Shown piece by piece: positions 8,202 to 16,955 of a stretch of DNA of 64,000 nt (position 1 is its first letter; each line of letters opens with the position of its first letter). The notes under the pieces were generated by a model. That model did not search any database and was not told where the DNA came from. It saw nothing but the letters and a program-made list of their open reading frames with translations. The stretch spans positions 310,001-374,000 of the forward strand of contig NZ_SMOD01000003.1 in NCBI RefSeq assembly GCF_004353905.1, given 5' to 3'. The translations under genes and the position numbers were made by a program. Source of the DNA: Paraburkholderia guartelaensis (GTDB taxonomy: Bacteria > Pseudomonadota > Gammaproteobacteria > Burkholderiales > Burkholderiaceae).

Positions 8202-9590
8202 GTGCAGAACAGCGCATCCGTATCCGTATCCGTATCCGCCGCCTCGCAGGTCAACCAGGCGGTCCCCGAGCCAACCCCGACGACCCAAACCCGCTTCTGG
8301 CCAGAAGGCTGGTGGAAGCTGATGGAAATCCGCATCGGCATCATTCCGCTGCCGATCTACGTGATCCTGTTTGCGCTGATCGCGGGCTTCGCGGTCACCG
8401 GCAAGGTGCCCGGCGAGATCTCGATGGCCATCGCCGTGCTCGCCTTTTGCGGCTTCACGTGTGCCGAACTCGGCAAGCGCTTGCCGCTCCTGCGCAATAT
8501 CGGCGCAGCGGCGATTCTCGCGACCTTCGTGCCCTCGGCGCTCGTGTACTACCACGTGCTGCCCAAGCCCGTGCAGCACCTCACGGTCGAGTTCACGAAG
8601 CAGACCAACTTCCTCTATCTCTTCATCGCCTCGATCATCGTCGGCAGTATTCTCAGCATGGACCGGCGTGTGCTGATTCAAGGCTTTCTGAAGATCTTCA
8701 TTCCGCTTGCGGCCGGCACGGTTGCGGCCACTATCGTGGGCACGGCGGTTGGCGCGGCGCTCGGACTCGGCGTCAAGCACACGCTGCTCTATATCGTCGT
8801 GCCGATCATGGCGGGCGGTGTCGGCGAGGGCGCGATTCCGCTCTCCGTGGGCTACTCGGAGATCATGCACGTCGCGCAAGGCGACCTGTTTGCGCAGGTG
8901 TTGCCGCCCGTGATGCTCGGCAGCCTCATCGCCATCATCCTCTCGGGCATGCTCGACATGCTGGGCAAGCGCATGCCGCATCTCACCGGCAATGGCCGTC
9001 TGCAAGTCGGCGCGACCGATGAACTCGCGTCGTCGAACGACGAAGCTCGCGGGCACGTGGACGTGAGCCACATCGCGGCTGCCGGCATCACCGCGATCAC
9101 GCTGTACCTCATCGGCCTGATGGCGAACAAGCTGTTCGGCCTGCCCGCGCCGGTGGCCATGCTGTTCCTCGCCGTGCTCGTGAAGCTCGCGCGCGCGGTT
9201 TCGCCGCCGCTGCAGGAAGGCGCGTTCGTGGTCTACAAGTTCTTCTCGACCGCGGTCACGTACCCGCTGCTGTTCGCGATCGGCGTGGCGATGACGCCGT
9301 GGGACAAGCTCATGGCCGCGTTCACGCTCGTCAATGTCGTGACGATCGCCGCGACCGTCGTGACGCTCATGGGCACGGGCTTCGTGGTGGGCCGCCTGAT
9401 GAAGATGTACCCTATCGACACCGCAATCGTGAACGCGTGCCACAGCGGCCAGGGCGGCACCGGCGACGTGGCGATCCTCACCGCCGCGAACCGCATGCAG
9501 CTCATGCCGTTCGCGCAGATCGCCACGCGTATCGGCGGCGCTATCGTCGTGACTGTGACGCTCATTCTGCTCGCGCATTTCGGCGCATGA
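8202..9590 (+). CDS. 2-hydroxycarboxylate transporter (2HCT family)
   Basis: A 462-residue inner-membrane symporter related to CitS/CimH, which move citrate, malate or similar acids with Na+ or H+. Both family re-entrant GG motifs are visible: AGGVGEGAIPLS in the first half and SGQGGTGDVAIL in the second. About 11 hydrophobic segments follow a soluble Ser/Val-rich N-terminus. The start is GTG at 8202 behind AAGGAGA. It is followed by a DctB/DctD-like pair and preceded by a sigma-54 promoter, a typical dicarboxylate-uptake control scheme but with a 2HCT carrier instead of DctA. Confidence 0.92.
   Translation: MQNSASVSVSVSAASQVNQAVPEPTPTTQTRFWPEGWWKLMEIRIGIIPLPIYVILFALIAGFAVTGKVPGEISMAIAVLAFCGFTCAELGKRLPLLRNIGAAAILATFVPSALVYYHVLPKPVQHLTVEFTKQTNFLYLFIASIIVGSILSMDRRVLIQGFLKIFIPLAAGTVAATIVGTAVGAALGLGVKHTLLYIVVPIMAGGVGEGAIPLSVGYSEIMHVAQGDLFAQVLPPVMLGSLIAIILSGMLDMLGKRMPHLTGNGRLQVGATDELASSNDEARGHVDVSHIAAAGITAITLYLIGLMANKLFGLPAPVAMLFLAVLVKLARAVSPPLQEGAFVVYKFFSTAVTYPLLFAIGVAMTPWDKLMAAFTLVNVVTIAATVVTLMGTGFVVGRLMKMYPIDTAIVNACHSGQGGTGDVAILTAANRMQLMPFAQIATRIGGAIVVTVTLILLAHFGA
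8217..8238 (+). repeat. Hexanucleotide repeat (TCCGTA) x3.7 in the transporter N-terminus
   Basis: Nearly four tandem copies of TCCGTA encode the alternating Ser-Val run at residues 5-12. Slippage would change length by two residues without a frameshift. Confidence 0.75.
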
Positions 9591-9691
9591 CGCGCCGTTG
9601 CGCGCGCCTTCGCGATAGTGGCGCCGGTGCATCCGGCGCGCGGTATCCGCTGAACCCGCCGTCTGGCGGCAGCCATTCGACGAGGGTGAAC

Positions 9692-11563
9692 GTGCAGATG
9701 CGTTACAAGGGCATTCCATGGTGGGGATGGGCGGCGGCGGCCGTGCTGTATATCGGTGCGGCCGTCGCCGCAGTGGAGTTCGCATGGAACCGTGCGATCG
9801 ACGCGCTGGCCGACGTCGGCGAGCACCGGCTCGATCTCTACGCGGCGAGCCTGCAAAGCGAGCTGGGACGCTTCGAGATGGTCCCCGCGCTCGTGGCGCG
9901 GCAGGACAGCGTGCGCGCGTTGCTCAAGGCGCCGCCCGCTGAAGCGCACGGCATGTTGCCCGCGGTCGATGCCTATCTCGAAGCGGTCAACAACGATGTC
10001 GGCAGCGGTGCGGTAGACGTGATCGACGCGCACGGCACGGTGATCGCCGCGAGCAACTGGAACCAGCCGGTCAGCTTCGTGGACACCAACGTGTCGTATC
10101 GGCCGTACTTCAAGGACGCGCTCGCGCAGGGCCGCGGCCGCTTCTTCGGCATCGGCACGAACACCGGCATTCCGGGGCTGTACTTCGCGAGTGCGATTCA
10201 CGATGGCGACACGGCAATCGGCGCGGCAGCGGTGAAGGTCAGCGTCGACGCGCTCGAATCCGCTTGGCGCACGCCTGGCGAGGCGGCGATCGTCGTCGAC
10301 AGCAACGGCGTGATCGTGATCTCGACCCAGCCCGAATGGAAATTCACCGCGATGCGCGCGATGACCGAGCCGCAGCAGCGCGATATCCAGGCGTCGCGCC
10401 AATACGCGGGGCGCATCGTCGAGGCGCTGCAATACCGGCGCGTGGGCGACTGGAATGACAACGCGTGGATCGGCATTTTCCCCGACCTGCGCCGCGCGGG
10501 CCGCACGGCCCGCTTTCTCGTGATGTCGCGTCCGGCGCCGCAAGGGCAGGACACGATCATGGTGCTGCTCGACACGGCGGGCGCGCGGCGGCAGCAACGG
10601 CTCGCGTTCGCGTTCGTGACGGGCGTGTTTCTGATCGCCGCGCTCTACGCGCTGTATGCGGTGCAGCGCCGCCGCGTGATCGTGGAGAAGCTCAAGGCGC
10701 AAGAAGCGTTGCGGCGCGCGAACGACCAGCTGGAAACGACCGTGGCGCAGCGGACTGCCGCGCTCACGCAAGCGAACGCGCAGATGCAGCGCGAGATCGC
10801 CGAGCGCGAACGCACCGAGCAGCGCCTGCGCGCCACGCAGCAGGAGGTCGTGCATGCCGGCAAGCTGGCGGTGATCGGCCAGATGGCGGCGGGGCTCACG
10901 CACGAGCTGAACCAGCCGCTCGTCGCGATCCGCACGCTCTGCGACAATGCGCGTACCTTCTTCGAGCGCAATCAGGGCGCACAAGCGAATGCGAATCTCG
11001 AGCGCGTCGGGCGTCTCGTGGACAGCATGGCGGTGCTGACGAGCGAACTGAAGGCATTCGCGCGCAAGCCGGAAGTGGAGCGCGTGGCGGTGTCGCTGGG
11101 CGAAGCCGTCGCGCATGCGCGGCTCATCTACGAGTCGCGCATCCGCGACGAAGCGGTGCGGCTCGACGTGCGGATCGCGCCGGGCACGACGGTGTATGCG
11201 GAGTCGAGTCAACTGCAGCAGGTGATCGTCAATCTGCTGGGCAATGCGCTCGACGCCGTGCGCGACGCGAGCACGCGCGTGATTGCGATGGAGGCAGGTG
11301 AGCCTGACGCGCAAGGCCGCGTGCGCTTCACGGTCGAGGATAGCGGCCCCGGCATCGCGCCGGATGTGCTGGCGCACCTGTTCGAGCCGTTCGTGACGAC
11401 CAAGCCGCGCGGGCAAGGCCTCGGGCTCGGGCTCGCGATCACGTCGCGCATCGTCGAAGGCTTTGGCGCGAAAATCACCGCAACGAATCGCGACGAAGGC
11501 GGAGCCCGCTTCACGATCGAATTCGCGGCAGCCGAGCCGCAAAGGACAGAACATGGCAGATGA
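9692..11563 (+). CDS. DctB-like sensor histidine kinase with double Cache domain
   Basis: A 623-residue kinase. TM1 is at about 12-30, a periplasmic double Cache (dCache) domain runs to about 310 (YFKDALAQGRGRFFGIGTNTG), then TM2, a coiled coil, HisKA with His404 in THELNQP, and HATPase (NLLGNALDA, GQGLGLGLAI). The HELNQP box is typical of DctB/NtrB-type kinases that pair with sigma-54 activators. I use the GTG at 9692 with GAGG six bases upstream; ATG at 9698 is equally possible. It overlaps the regulator start by 11 bases, so the two are translationally coupled. It probably senses C4 or 2-hydroxy acids. Confidence 0.9.
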   Translation: MQMRYKGIPWWGWAAAAVLYIGAAVAAVEFAWNRAIDALADVGEHRLDLYAASLQSELGRFEMVPALVARQDSVRALLKAPPAEAHGMLPAVDAYLEAVNNDVGSGAVDVIDAHGTVIAASNWNQPVSFVDTNVSYRPYFKDALAQGRGRFFGIGTNTGIPGLYFASAIHDGDTAIGAAAVKVSVDALESAWRTPGEAAIVVDSNGVIVISTQPEWKFTAMRAMTEPQQRDIQASRQYAGRIVEALQYRRVGDWNDNAWIGIFPDLRRAGRTARFLVMSRPAPQGQDTIMVLLDTAGARRQQRLAFAFVTGVFLIAALYALYAVQRRRVIVEKLKAQEALRRANDQLETTVAQRTAALTQANAQMQREIAERERTEQRLRATQQEVVHAGKLAVIGQMAAGLTHELNQPLVAIRTLCDNARTFFERNQGAQANANLERVGRLVDSMAVLTSELKAFARKPEVERVAVSLGEAVAHARLIYESRIRDEAVRLDVRIAPGTTVYAESSQLQQVIVNLLGNALDAVRDASTRVIAMEAGEPDAQGRVRFTVEDSGPGIAPDVLAHLFEPFVTTKPRGQGLGLGLAITSRIVEGFGAKITATNRDEGGARFTIEFAAAEPQRTEHGR

Positions 11564-12923
11564 GATTCGCGTGCTGGTCGTCGAGGATGACGAGAACGTC
11601 CGCATCGGCGTCGAGCAGGCGGTGGCGCTGGCGGGCTTTCCGGTGAACGCCTATGCGTCTGCCGCCGATGCGTATGCCGACATCGCGCCGGGCGCGCCGA
11701 TCGTGATCGTCTCGGACGTGCGCATGCCGGGCATCGACGGACTGCAACTGCTCGATCACGTGATGACGATCGACCCGCAAATTCCCGTGCTGCTGATCAG
11801 CGGGCATGCGGACATCTCGACGGCGGTCAGCGCGATGCGCGTGGGCGCCTACGACTTCATCGAAAAGCCGTTCTCCTCCGATGTGATCGCGGGCCGCGTG
11901 GCGCGCGCGGTCGAGAAGCGGCGGCTCACGCTCGAAGTCGAGGGCCTGCGCGCTTCGCTGCGCAACTGGCAGGGAATCGAGGCGCTCGTGCTCGGCAAGT
12001 CGCCGGCCATGGCGGAAGTCCGCAAGAAAATTCTGCGTCTCGCGGATACCTCCGTGTCGGTGCTGATCACCGGCGAAACGGGCACCGGCAAGGAACTGAT
12101 CGCACGCAGCCTGCACGACTTCAGCGCGCGACGCGACGCGCATTTCGTGGCGCTGAACTGCGGCGGTTTGCCCGAGCAGGTGTTCGAGAGCGAACTGTTC
12201 GGACACGAGGCGGGCGCGTTCACGGGCGCGATCAAGAAGCGCGTTGGCAAGATCGAATGGGCGAATGGCGGCACGCTCTTTCTCGACGAGATCGAAACGA
12301 TGTCGATGCCGCTGCAGATCAAGATGCTGCGCGTGCTGCAGGAGCGCGTGGTCGAGCGCCTCGGTGCAAACGAGCTGATTCCGGTGGATTGCCGCATCGT
12401 CGCCGCTTCGAAGGCCGACCTCGCCGAAGTGTCTGCCGAAGGGGGCTTTCGCGCCGACCTGCTGTACCGGCTGAACGTCGCGCAGATCGAATTGCCGCCG
12501 CTGCGCGAGCGGCGCGAGGACGTACCGCTGCTGTTCGAGCATTTCGTGCTTGCGGCCGCGCGGCGCTTCGGCACGCCGGCGCCGGTCGTGACCGCTGCAC
12601 AGGTGTCCGAGCTCATGACGTACGCGTGGCCCGGCAACGTGCGCGAGCTGCAGAATGTCGCCGACCGCTTCGTGCTCGGGTTGACTGGCGACAGCCTGCT
12701 CTCAGCGGGCGCGGCTACGGTGAAAGGGGAGACGCTGGCGGATCAGCTAGCGTATTTCGAGCGGATGCTGATCGAGAATACGCTGCGCCGCCATCACGGC
12801 AACGTCGCCCAGGCGAGCGAGGAGCTTGGGATGCCGAAGAAAACGCTTTATCACAAGCTGCGTCAGTTGAAGATCGCGGACCGCGATTCGCAAGGCGACG
12901 AGAAGGACGAGAAAGACGTCTGA
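11553..12923 (+). CDS. DctD-like sigma-54-dependent response regulator
   Basis: A 456-residue NtrC-class activator: receiver with Asp55 (VSDVRMPG), AAA+ domain with Walker A GETGTGKE at 174-181, the sigma-54 contact loop GAFTGA at 221-226, Walker B LFLDEIE, and a C-terminal Fis-type helix-turn-helix (ASEELGMPKKTLYHKL). All motifs needed for sigma-54 activation are intact. The start at 11553 follows AAAGGACAG and overlaps dctB-like by 11 bases. It should bind the palindrome at 7954-7996 and fire the promoter at 8084. Confidence 0.95.
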   Translation: MADEIRVLVVEDDENVRIGVEQAVALAGFPVNAYASAADAYADIAPGAPIVIVSDVRMPGIDGLQLLDHVMTIDPQIPVLLISGHADISTAVSAMRVGAYDFIEKPFSSDVIAGRVARAVEKRRLTLEVEGLRASLRNWQGIEALVLGKSPAMAEVRKKILRLADTSVSVLITGETGTGKELIARSLHDFSARRDAHFVALNCGGLPEQVFESELFGHEAGAFTGAIKKRVGKIEWANGGTLFLDEIETMSMPLQIKMLRVLQERVVERLGANELIPVDCRIVAASKADLAEVSAEGGFRADLLYRLNVAQIELPPLRERREDVPLLFEHFVLAAARRFGTPAPVVTAAQVSELMTYAWPGNVRELQNVADRFVLGLTGDSLLSAGAATVKGETLADQLAYFERMLIENTLRRHHGNVAQASEELGMPKKTLYHKLRQLKIADRDSQGDEKDEKDV

Positions 12924-12928
12924 CCGGA

Positions 12929-13366
12929 CTAGTTGGTGCGGTACGTGGTCGTCGACGATTGCAGCTTGGTGAGCGCGCCGTTCTTGAGCCGGAACCAGCC
13001 CTCCGAGCCTTGCATCACGACTTCGTCGGGTTGCCAGAACACGCGCTTGATCGTCATGCGTGTGGTCACGCGCTGCACGAGCGGCGGATTGTGGCGAAAG
13101 TCGTACAGCACCGGGCCGTTTGCGGTTTGCATGAGCATGCGCGTAATCGTGCTGTTGTCGTGGCCCACTTCGTCGAAGTGCGCGAGCGTCTTCGCGTCGA
13201 AGCGGTCGAAGACATCCTTGCCGAGGACCGCCACGAAGTCCCGGTCGTCGCGCACGAATTGCACCGTGCCTGCGGGGGTGGCGAACGCGCCGGTCGCGTC
13301 GCTTTGCGCATGAGCGCAGGTCACGATCGAGGCGGCGGTGAGTGCGGCGAGTAGCAGTCGTTTCAT
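12929..13366 (-). CDS. Exported protein of unknown function
   Basis: A 145-residue protein with a signal peptide (MKRLLLAALTAASIVTCAHA-Q). The mature part contains VRDDRDFVAVLGKDVFDRFDAKTLAHFDEVG and ends STTTYRTN; no cysteine, lipobox or membrane segment is seen after the signal. I do not recognise a family. I chose the ATG at 13366 because the signal peptide begins there; longer in-frame starts add a polar leader. Its stop is five bases from the end of the convergent DctD-like gene. Confidence 0.7.
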   Translation of the reverse strand: MKRLLLAALTAASIVTCAHAQSDATGAFATPAGTVQFVRDDRDFVAVLGKDVFDRFDAKTLAHFDEVGHDNSTITRMLMQTANGPVLYDFRHNPPLVQRVTTRMTIKRVFWQPDEVVMQGSEGWFRLKNGALTKLQSSTTTYRTN

Positions 13367-13503
13367 CTTGCTTTCCAGTGGGTTCGCAGCATTTTCGTTC
13401 ATTTCTGTCGCGGCGTCGAAAAATTTGCGGGTTCGAGAGTGCCGCAAGCAGGCGTCGCGATCGTGTACGCCGTACAGAGCGCAGCTACGAAGCGCAGACG
13501 TCT

Positions 13504-14232
13504 TCAGCCTGATTGCGGCAGGCGCAACGCGCGCAGGATTTGCCCCTCGTAAGCGGGCCAGTTTCTTTCTGAGTTTTCGATTGCGAGCTTCGCCAGGGGC
13601 AGCCGCTCGAACAGTGCATTGGTGAGGCGGCGGTAGTCTCGATAGAGCGCTATCAGCCCCTCAAGTCCCTTGTAACCTCTGCGCTCGCACCAGGGCGCCG
13701 CGAGCTTCCAGTTCACCTGATAGTCGATCCACTCGGGACCGCGCTCCGCACACACGGCTCGCACGGCTGCGTCGACATCGTTCTGCCAGAGGTAAATGAC
13801 CAGCGGATCGAGCGGGGTGATGACGGCGGCCAACGCGTCTACGTAGTCGAACATGAGCGCGGATGGCGCTTCCATCAGCAGCAGGTGGGTCAGGTCGCCG
13901 TGAAAGAGCTGGCCGTCCATGACGGGGATGGCGTCGCCGCGCTGTGCGGCCTCGACGAAGTCAGCCCACCTGGACAGTGCGCGCTTCGCGAGATGTTGTG
14001 GCGTCGCATCCTGCCAGGGTTCGAACCAGTGTTCGAGTTCGTCTGTCGCGCGAACCGGGTGAGGCGTCGTTCTTTCGTGGATTGGCAGCGCCTCTTGTCC
14101 CGCTTCTTGCAGACGTTTGGCGATGAATCGCATCGTCGTGGACTTGCCCGAGCCCATGATGCCCTCGACGATCACTAACCGATGCGGCTGTGAAGGACCC
14201 GTGCAGCCGGACGTCGACGGCGAATTCTCCAT
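13504..14232 (-). CDS. P-loop kinase-like protein (thymidylate/deoxynucleoside kinase fold)
   Basis: A 242-residue soluble protein with a clear Walker A at 24-32 (GIMGSGKST) preceded by a hydrophobic beta strand, as in thymidylate and small-molecule kinases. A DGQLFHGD stretch near residue 103 sits where the DR/DGxxFH motif of such kinases occurs. No partner gene suggests a substrate. It could phosphorylate a nucleoside or small molecule, or be a distant ATPase; only nucleotide binding is well supported. Confidence 0.7.
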   Translation of the reverse strand: MENSPSTSGCTGPSQPHRLVIVEGIMGSGKSTTMRFIAKRLQEAGQEALPIHERTTPHPVRATDELEHWFEPWQDATPQHLAKRALSRWADFVEAAQRGDAIPVMDGQLFHGDLTHLLLMEAPSALMFDYVDALAAVITPLDPLVIYLWQNDVDAAVRAVCAERGPEWIDYQVNWKLAAPWCERRGYKGLEGLIALYRDYRRLTNALFERLPLAKLAIENSERNWPAYEGQILRALRLPQSG

Positions 14233-14301
14233 GTGCTGGCTCGCGGATGGACAGAGCGCAAGTCTACCGCGACAAGCGTGCGCCGCGGACGGTAAACGGA
14301 A

Positions 14302-14345
14302 GAGGCGCCCGGCCCGCGGAACAATGTCCGCGGGCCGGGCGCCTC
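14302..14345 (-). terminator. Very long GC-rich terminator hairpin
   Basis: A 19-bp perfect stem starting GAGGCGCCCGG with a 6-base loop (ACAATG on the plus strand). On the minus strand it is followed by TTCCGTTTACC. It lies 45 bases after the stop of the leftward GH39-like gene and before the P-loop gene, so it should end the former's transcript. Confidence 0.75.
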
Positions 14346-14389
14346 AGGGTACAGCTATTTTCGCGCGACCAGGTGGCCGCTCGGTTCGC

Positions 14390-16312
14390 TCAGTTCGGCA
14401 CGTAGCCCGTGGGCAGCGTCGCATTGGCGCTCGCCACCGACGCGTTCTGCGAAATCACGTACACCGGCGATTCGGTCAGGCTCAGCGCGACCTTGCCGTT
14501 GGTGTAGCTCTTCGTCGTCGGGTTGCCCATTTCGTCGAGCACGGTAACCGTGCCGCTCGTGCCGGGCGCATCCACTGCAAGGCTGTAGCCCACGCTATAC
14601 GTCGAGCTGTAGCCGGCGCTCGCGCTCCACACGCTGTTGTTGTGCGTCCACAGGGCCGTGATGACCGCGCCGTTGTTGAGCTGCTGGAACGCGTAAGCGT
14701 AGACACCCGAGGGAGTCTTCTTCACCGGGCCGAGCGTGTTGGTGCCGTCGAGAATACGCGTCATCGCCGCGACGGACATGGCCGCGGGTTTCGGGCTGAT
14801 GTCCTGCGCGCCATACTGACCCTGTGCGTCGGCGAGATCGAAGAACGTGCCGTAGCCCACGAGGCCCGGGAAGTCCGCACCGTAGAAGATCCAGGTTTGA
14901 TCGGCGCCTTCGCCCAGAATGATCAGGTGGCTGCGTGCCACCACTGCGCCTTGTGCGTACAGGATATTGCCGGTCGGATAGTTGGGACCGTACGACGAAC
15001 CGTTGTCGTAGCTGATGCCAAGCTCCGTGCTGAACAGCTTCATGCCCGGCTTGTAGTCAGCCGCCATTTCGCTGCGCAGCGCGCGCATTTGTCCCATCAG
15101 CGAGCCGGACGCGTTGGCCGGATCGGTTTCGAGGCGTTCGGGCGGGAACGACGGCGAGCTGCCGTTGATGTCGTAGTAGCTGTGCGTCGTCACGCCGTCG
15201 ATGTCCTGCGCGTAGCCGAGCGGCGCGAGGGCTTTGAGCTGGTCGGCGGTGCCGGACGGTGCCGTATCGGTCGGCCCCATCACGACTGCGTGCGGGTCCG
15301 TCGAGTGAATACCTTGATAGACGGTCTGATAGAGCTGCACGAATTGCGTGTTATTGCCTTGCCATTGGGCGTCCGGTTCCCAGGTGAGCTGGTAGTAGTT
15401 CGACGCCTGCTTCGGAAAGTAAGTCGTCCGAATGATGTTCGATTCCGTACCGATCCGGCTCATGTAGTCCTGATAGTACGAGAGGTTGGTCGGCGGCAGG
15501 GATTCGTCCTCGAACGCGCCGGTCGGGCTCGCCCAGGCGGGAATGCCGTCCAGACGCACGAGGCGCATCACGTTGCCCGTCGTGTAGAACGGGTCGAGAT
15601 TGTTGGCGTTCGGGTTGAAGGTGTTGGGGCCGTTCGGCTCCATGTTGTACAGCTCGCGGTGGTCGTACGTCCACGAGATGCCGAGCGAGGAGAGTACGGA
15701 CGTGTTGTCGTCTTCGCCTTGCATGCCGAAGCGGTGCAAGTCTTGATGCGGATACGTCACCGTCGGCACGATGCCGGCCAGATTGGGCAGCACGCCGAAG
15801 GTCGCGGTACCCGCGGGGCGGGTGCCCAGTTCGGGGAGCTGACCGCCGGCGGTGGCGAGCTTGGCGCTCACGGCGAAGTAGCCCGCGAGCGTGGACGTGC
15901 AGCTCAGCGTGGTCGTCACCGGGCCTGCCGTCACGCGCAGGCTGCCGCTCGTGACCACCTTGCCGAGATGGTCGCTGATCGACCAGTTCACGGTGTCGGC
16001 TGCGGGCGCGTTGGTGGTGAACGCGAGGGGAAACGCCGTGCCCGAGGAGAAGATACGGCCGCTCTGCGTGGTCGGCGTATCGACGCTCACCAGATCGCTG
16101 CTGGAACTCGCGCTCGATTTCACAGCGGTGCCGCAGTGCAGCGTGCCGCGCGTGCTGGTGGCCGCATTCGCGATGGCGTCCGCAGCAGTCGCGTCACTCG
16201 CGCTTTGTGCCGCGGCCGAGGCATTGGTCGCATCCGTACCGGAGCTTCCGGAACCACCGCCGCACGCCGCGAGGAAGAGCGACGACGACAGCAAGAGATA
16301 GAAGAGTTTCAT
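14390..16312 (-). CDS. Lipoprotein glycoside hydrolase (GH39-like TIM barrel)
   Basis: A 640-residue lipoprotein: signal sequence with lipobox LAAC, Cys17, then a Ser/Ala/Thr-rich linker to about residue 60, a beta-rich domain to about 175, and a TIM-barrel-like region. Candidate catalytic glutamates are Glu312 in LTWEPD (acid/base position) and Glu430 in LFSTELGIS (nucleophile position), 118 residues apart, as in clan GH-A. GH39 includes the exopolysaccharide hydrolase PslG, so a matrix or capsule polysaccharide is a plausible substrate. No polysaccharide genes are adjacent. The sub-family call is tentative; a lipoprotein with glycosidase fold is fairly secure. Confidence 0.7.
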   Translation of the reverse strand: MKLFYLLLSSSLFLAACGGGSGSSGTDATNASAAAQSASDATAADAIANAATSTRGTLHCGTAVKSSASSSSDLVSVDTPTTQSGRIFSSGTAFPLAFTTNAPAADTVNWSISDHLGKVVTSGSLRVTAGPVTTTLSCTSTLAGYFAVSAKLATAGGQLPELGTRPAGTATFGVLPNLAGIVPTVTYPHQDLHRFGMQGEDDNTSVLSSLGISWTYDHRELYNMEPNGPNTFNPNANNLDPFYTTGNVMRLVRLDGIPAWASPTGAFEDESLPPTNLSYYQDYMSRIGTESNIIRTTYFPKQASNYYQLTWEPDAQWQGNNTQFVQLYQTVYQGIHSTDPHAVVMGPTDTAPSGTADQLKALAPLGYAQDIDGVTTHSYYDINGSSPSFPPERLETDPANASGSLMGQMRALRSEMAADYKPGMKLFSTELGISYDNGSSYGPNYPTGNILYAQGAVVARSHLIILGEGADQTWIFYGADFPGLVGYGTFFDLADAQGQYGAQDISPKPAAMSVAAMTRILDGTNTLGPVKKTPSGVYAYAFQQLNNGAVITALWTHNNSVWSASAGYSSTYSVGYSLAVDAPGTSGTVTVLDEMGNPTTKSYTNGKVALSLTESPVYVISQNASVASANATLPTGYVPN

Positions 16313-16955
16313 CGATTGAAGAAAAAAGACAAAACGACGCCCAGCCGGCGACGGCGCGCGATGCGCGCTCAGGTGCTGGCTAAGGTCTGAAGAATGAGTT
16401 TTGGCGAACGCTGCACAACGGCTCGATGAGCCCAGCGCCCACTACGTGCGCCACGCGGCTCGCGCTATTGCGCGAACGTGCGTATCTGTCCTTTTGCTTT
16501 CGCGCGGGTAAATATTGCACCCTCGCTACGGCTGCCCCGTCGGGAATTTCGGCCCTGCGCTGGATCCCTGGAGGAGGGGAGACGTGCGCAATTTTTTCGG
16601 ACGAAGATTACGAAGTCACTGCTTGAAGTCAGACGCGCGGCGGATATTACCGATAATTCCCCCTGGCATGTGAAAATCAGACGTAACAAAATGTCACACG
16701 AATTGTCTCTAGTTTCAATTACTGAAACTTAGTCAATTTCCGCCAATAGCAAGGTATTAATTACATCAAATCAACGAGGTAATGCTTGCTGCATAGATTG
16801 CGTGTTTCGCCTGCTATTGCCCGCTATATCGGCAGTTCTGGGACGGCCTGAAGTGCACAGATGTAATTTATTCTTTGATCTATATTTCCCTTTTAAATCC
16901 CTTTCTGATTTATTCGGGTCGGACGTTAATTGCCTCTGCTGATATTATTGCGGGC
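16313..16955. other. AT-richer intergenic region with one inverted repeat
   Basis: No convincing gene is seen in these 640 bases, which are clearly more AT-rich than their surroundings from about 16,590 on. It must carry the promoters of the leftward lipoprotein gene and the rightward LysR gene. AGTTTCA-ATTAC-TGAAACT at 16711-16729 is a perfect 7-bp inverted repeat that could be a regulator site. Short ORFs here lack ribosome sites and family features. Confidence 0.5.

Noticed and set aside
9233..11605. Minus-strand open frame of about 790 codons opposite the DctB-like gene
   Set aside because: Antisense to a kinase with full motifs; Arg/His-rich composition and no domain.
14117..16390. Plus-strand open frame of about 757 codons opposite the GH39-like gene
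   Set aside because: It is antisense to a gene with signal peptide and lipobox, is very Arg/Ala-rich, and lacks any family motif; a common artefact of GC-rich DNA.
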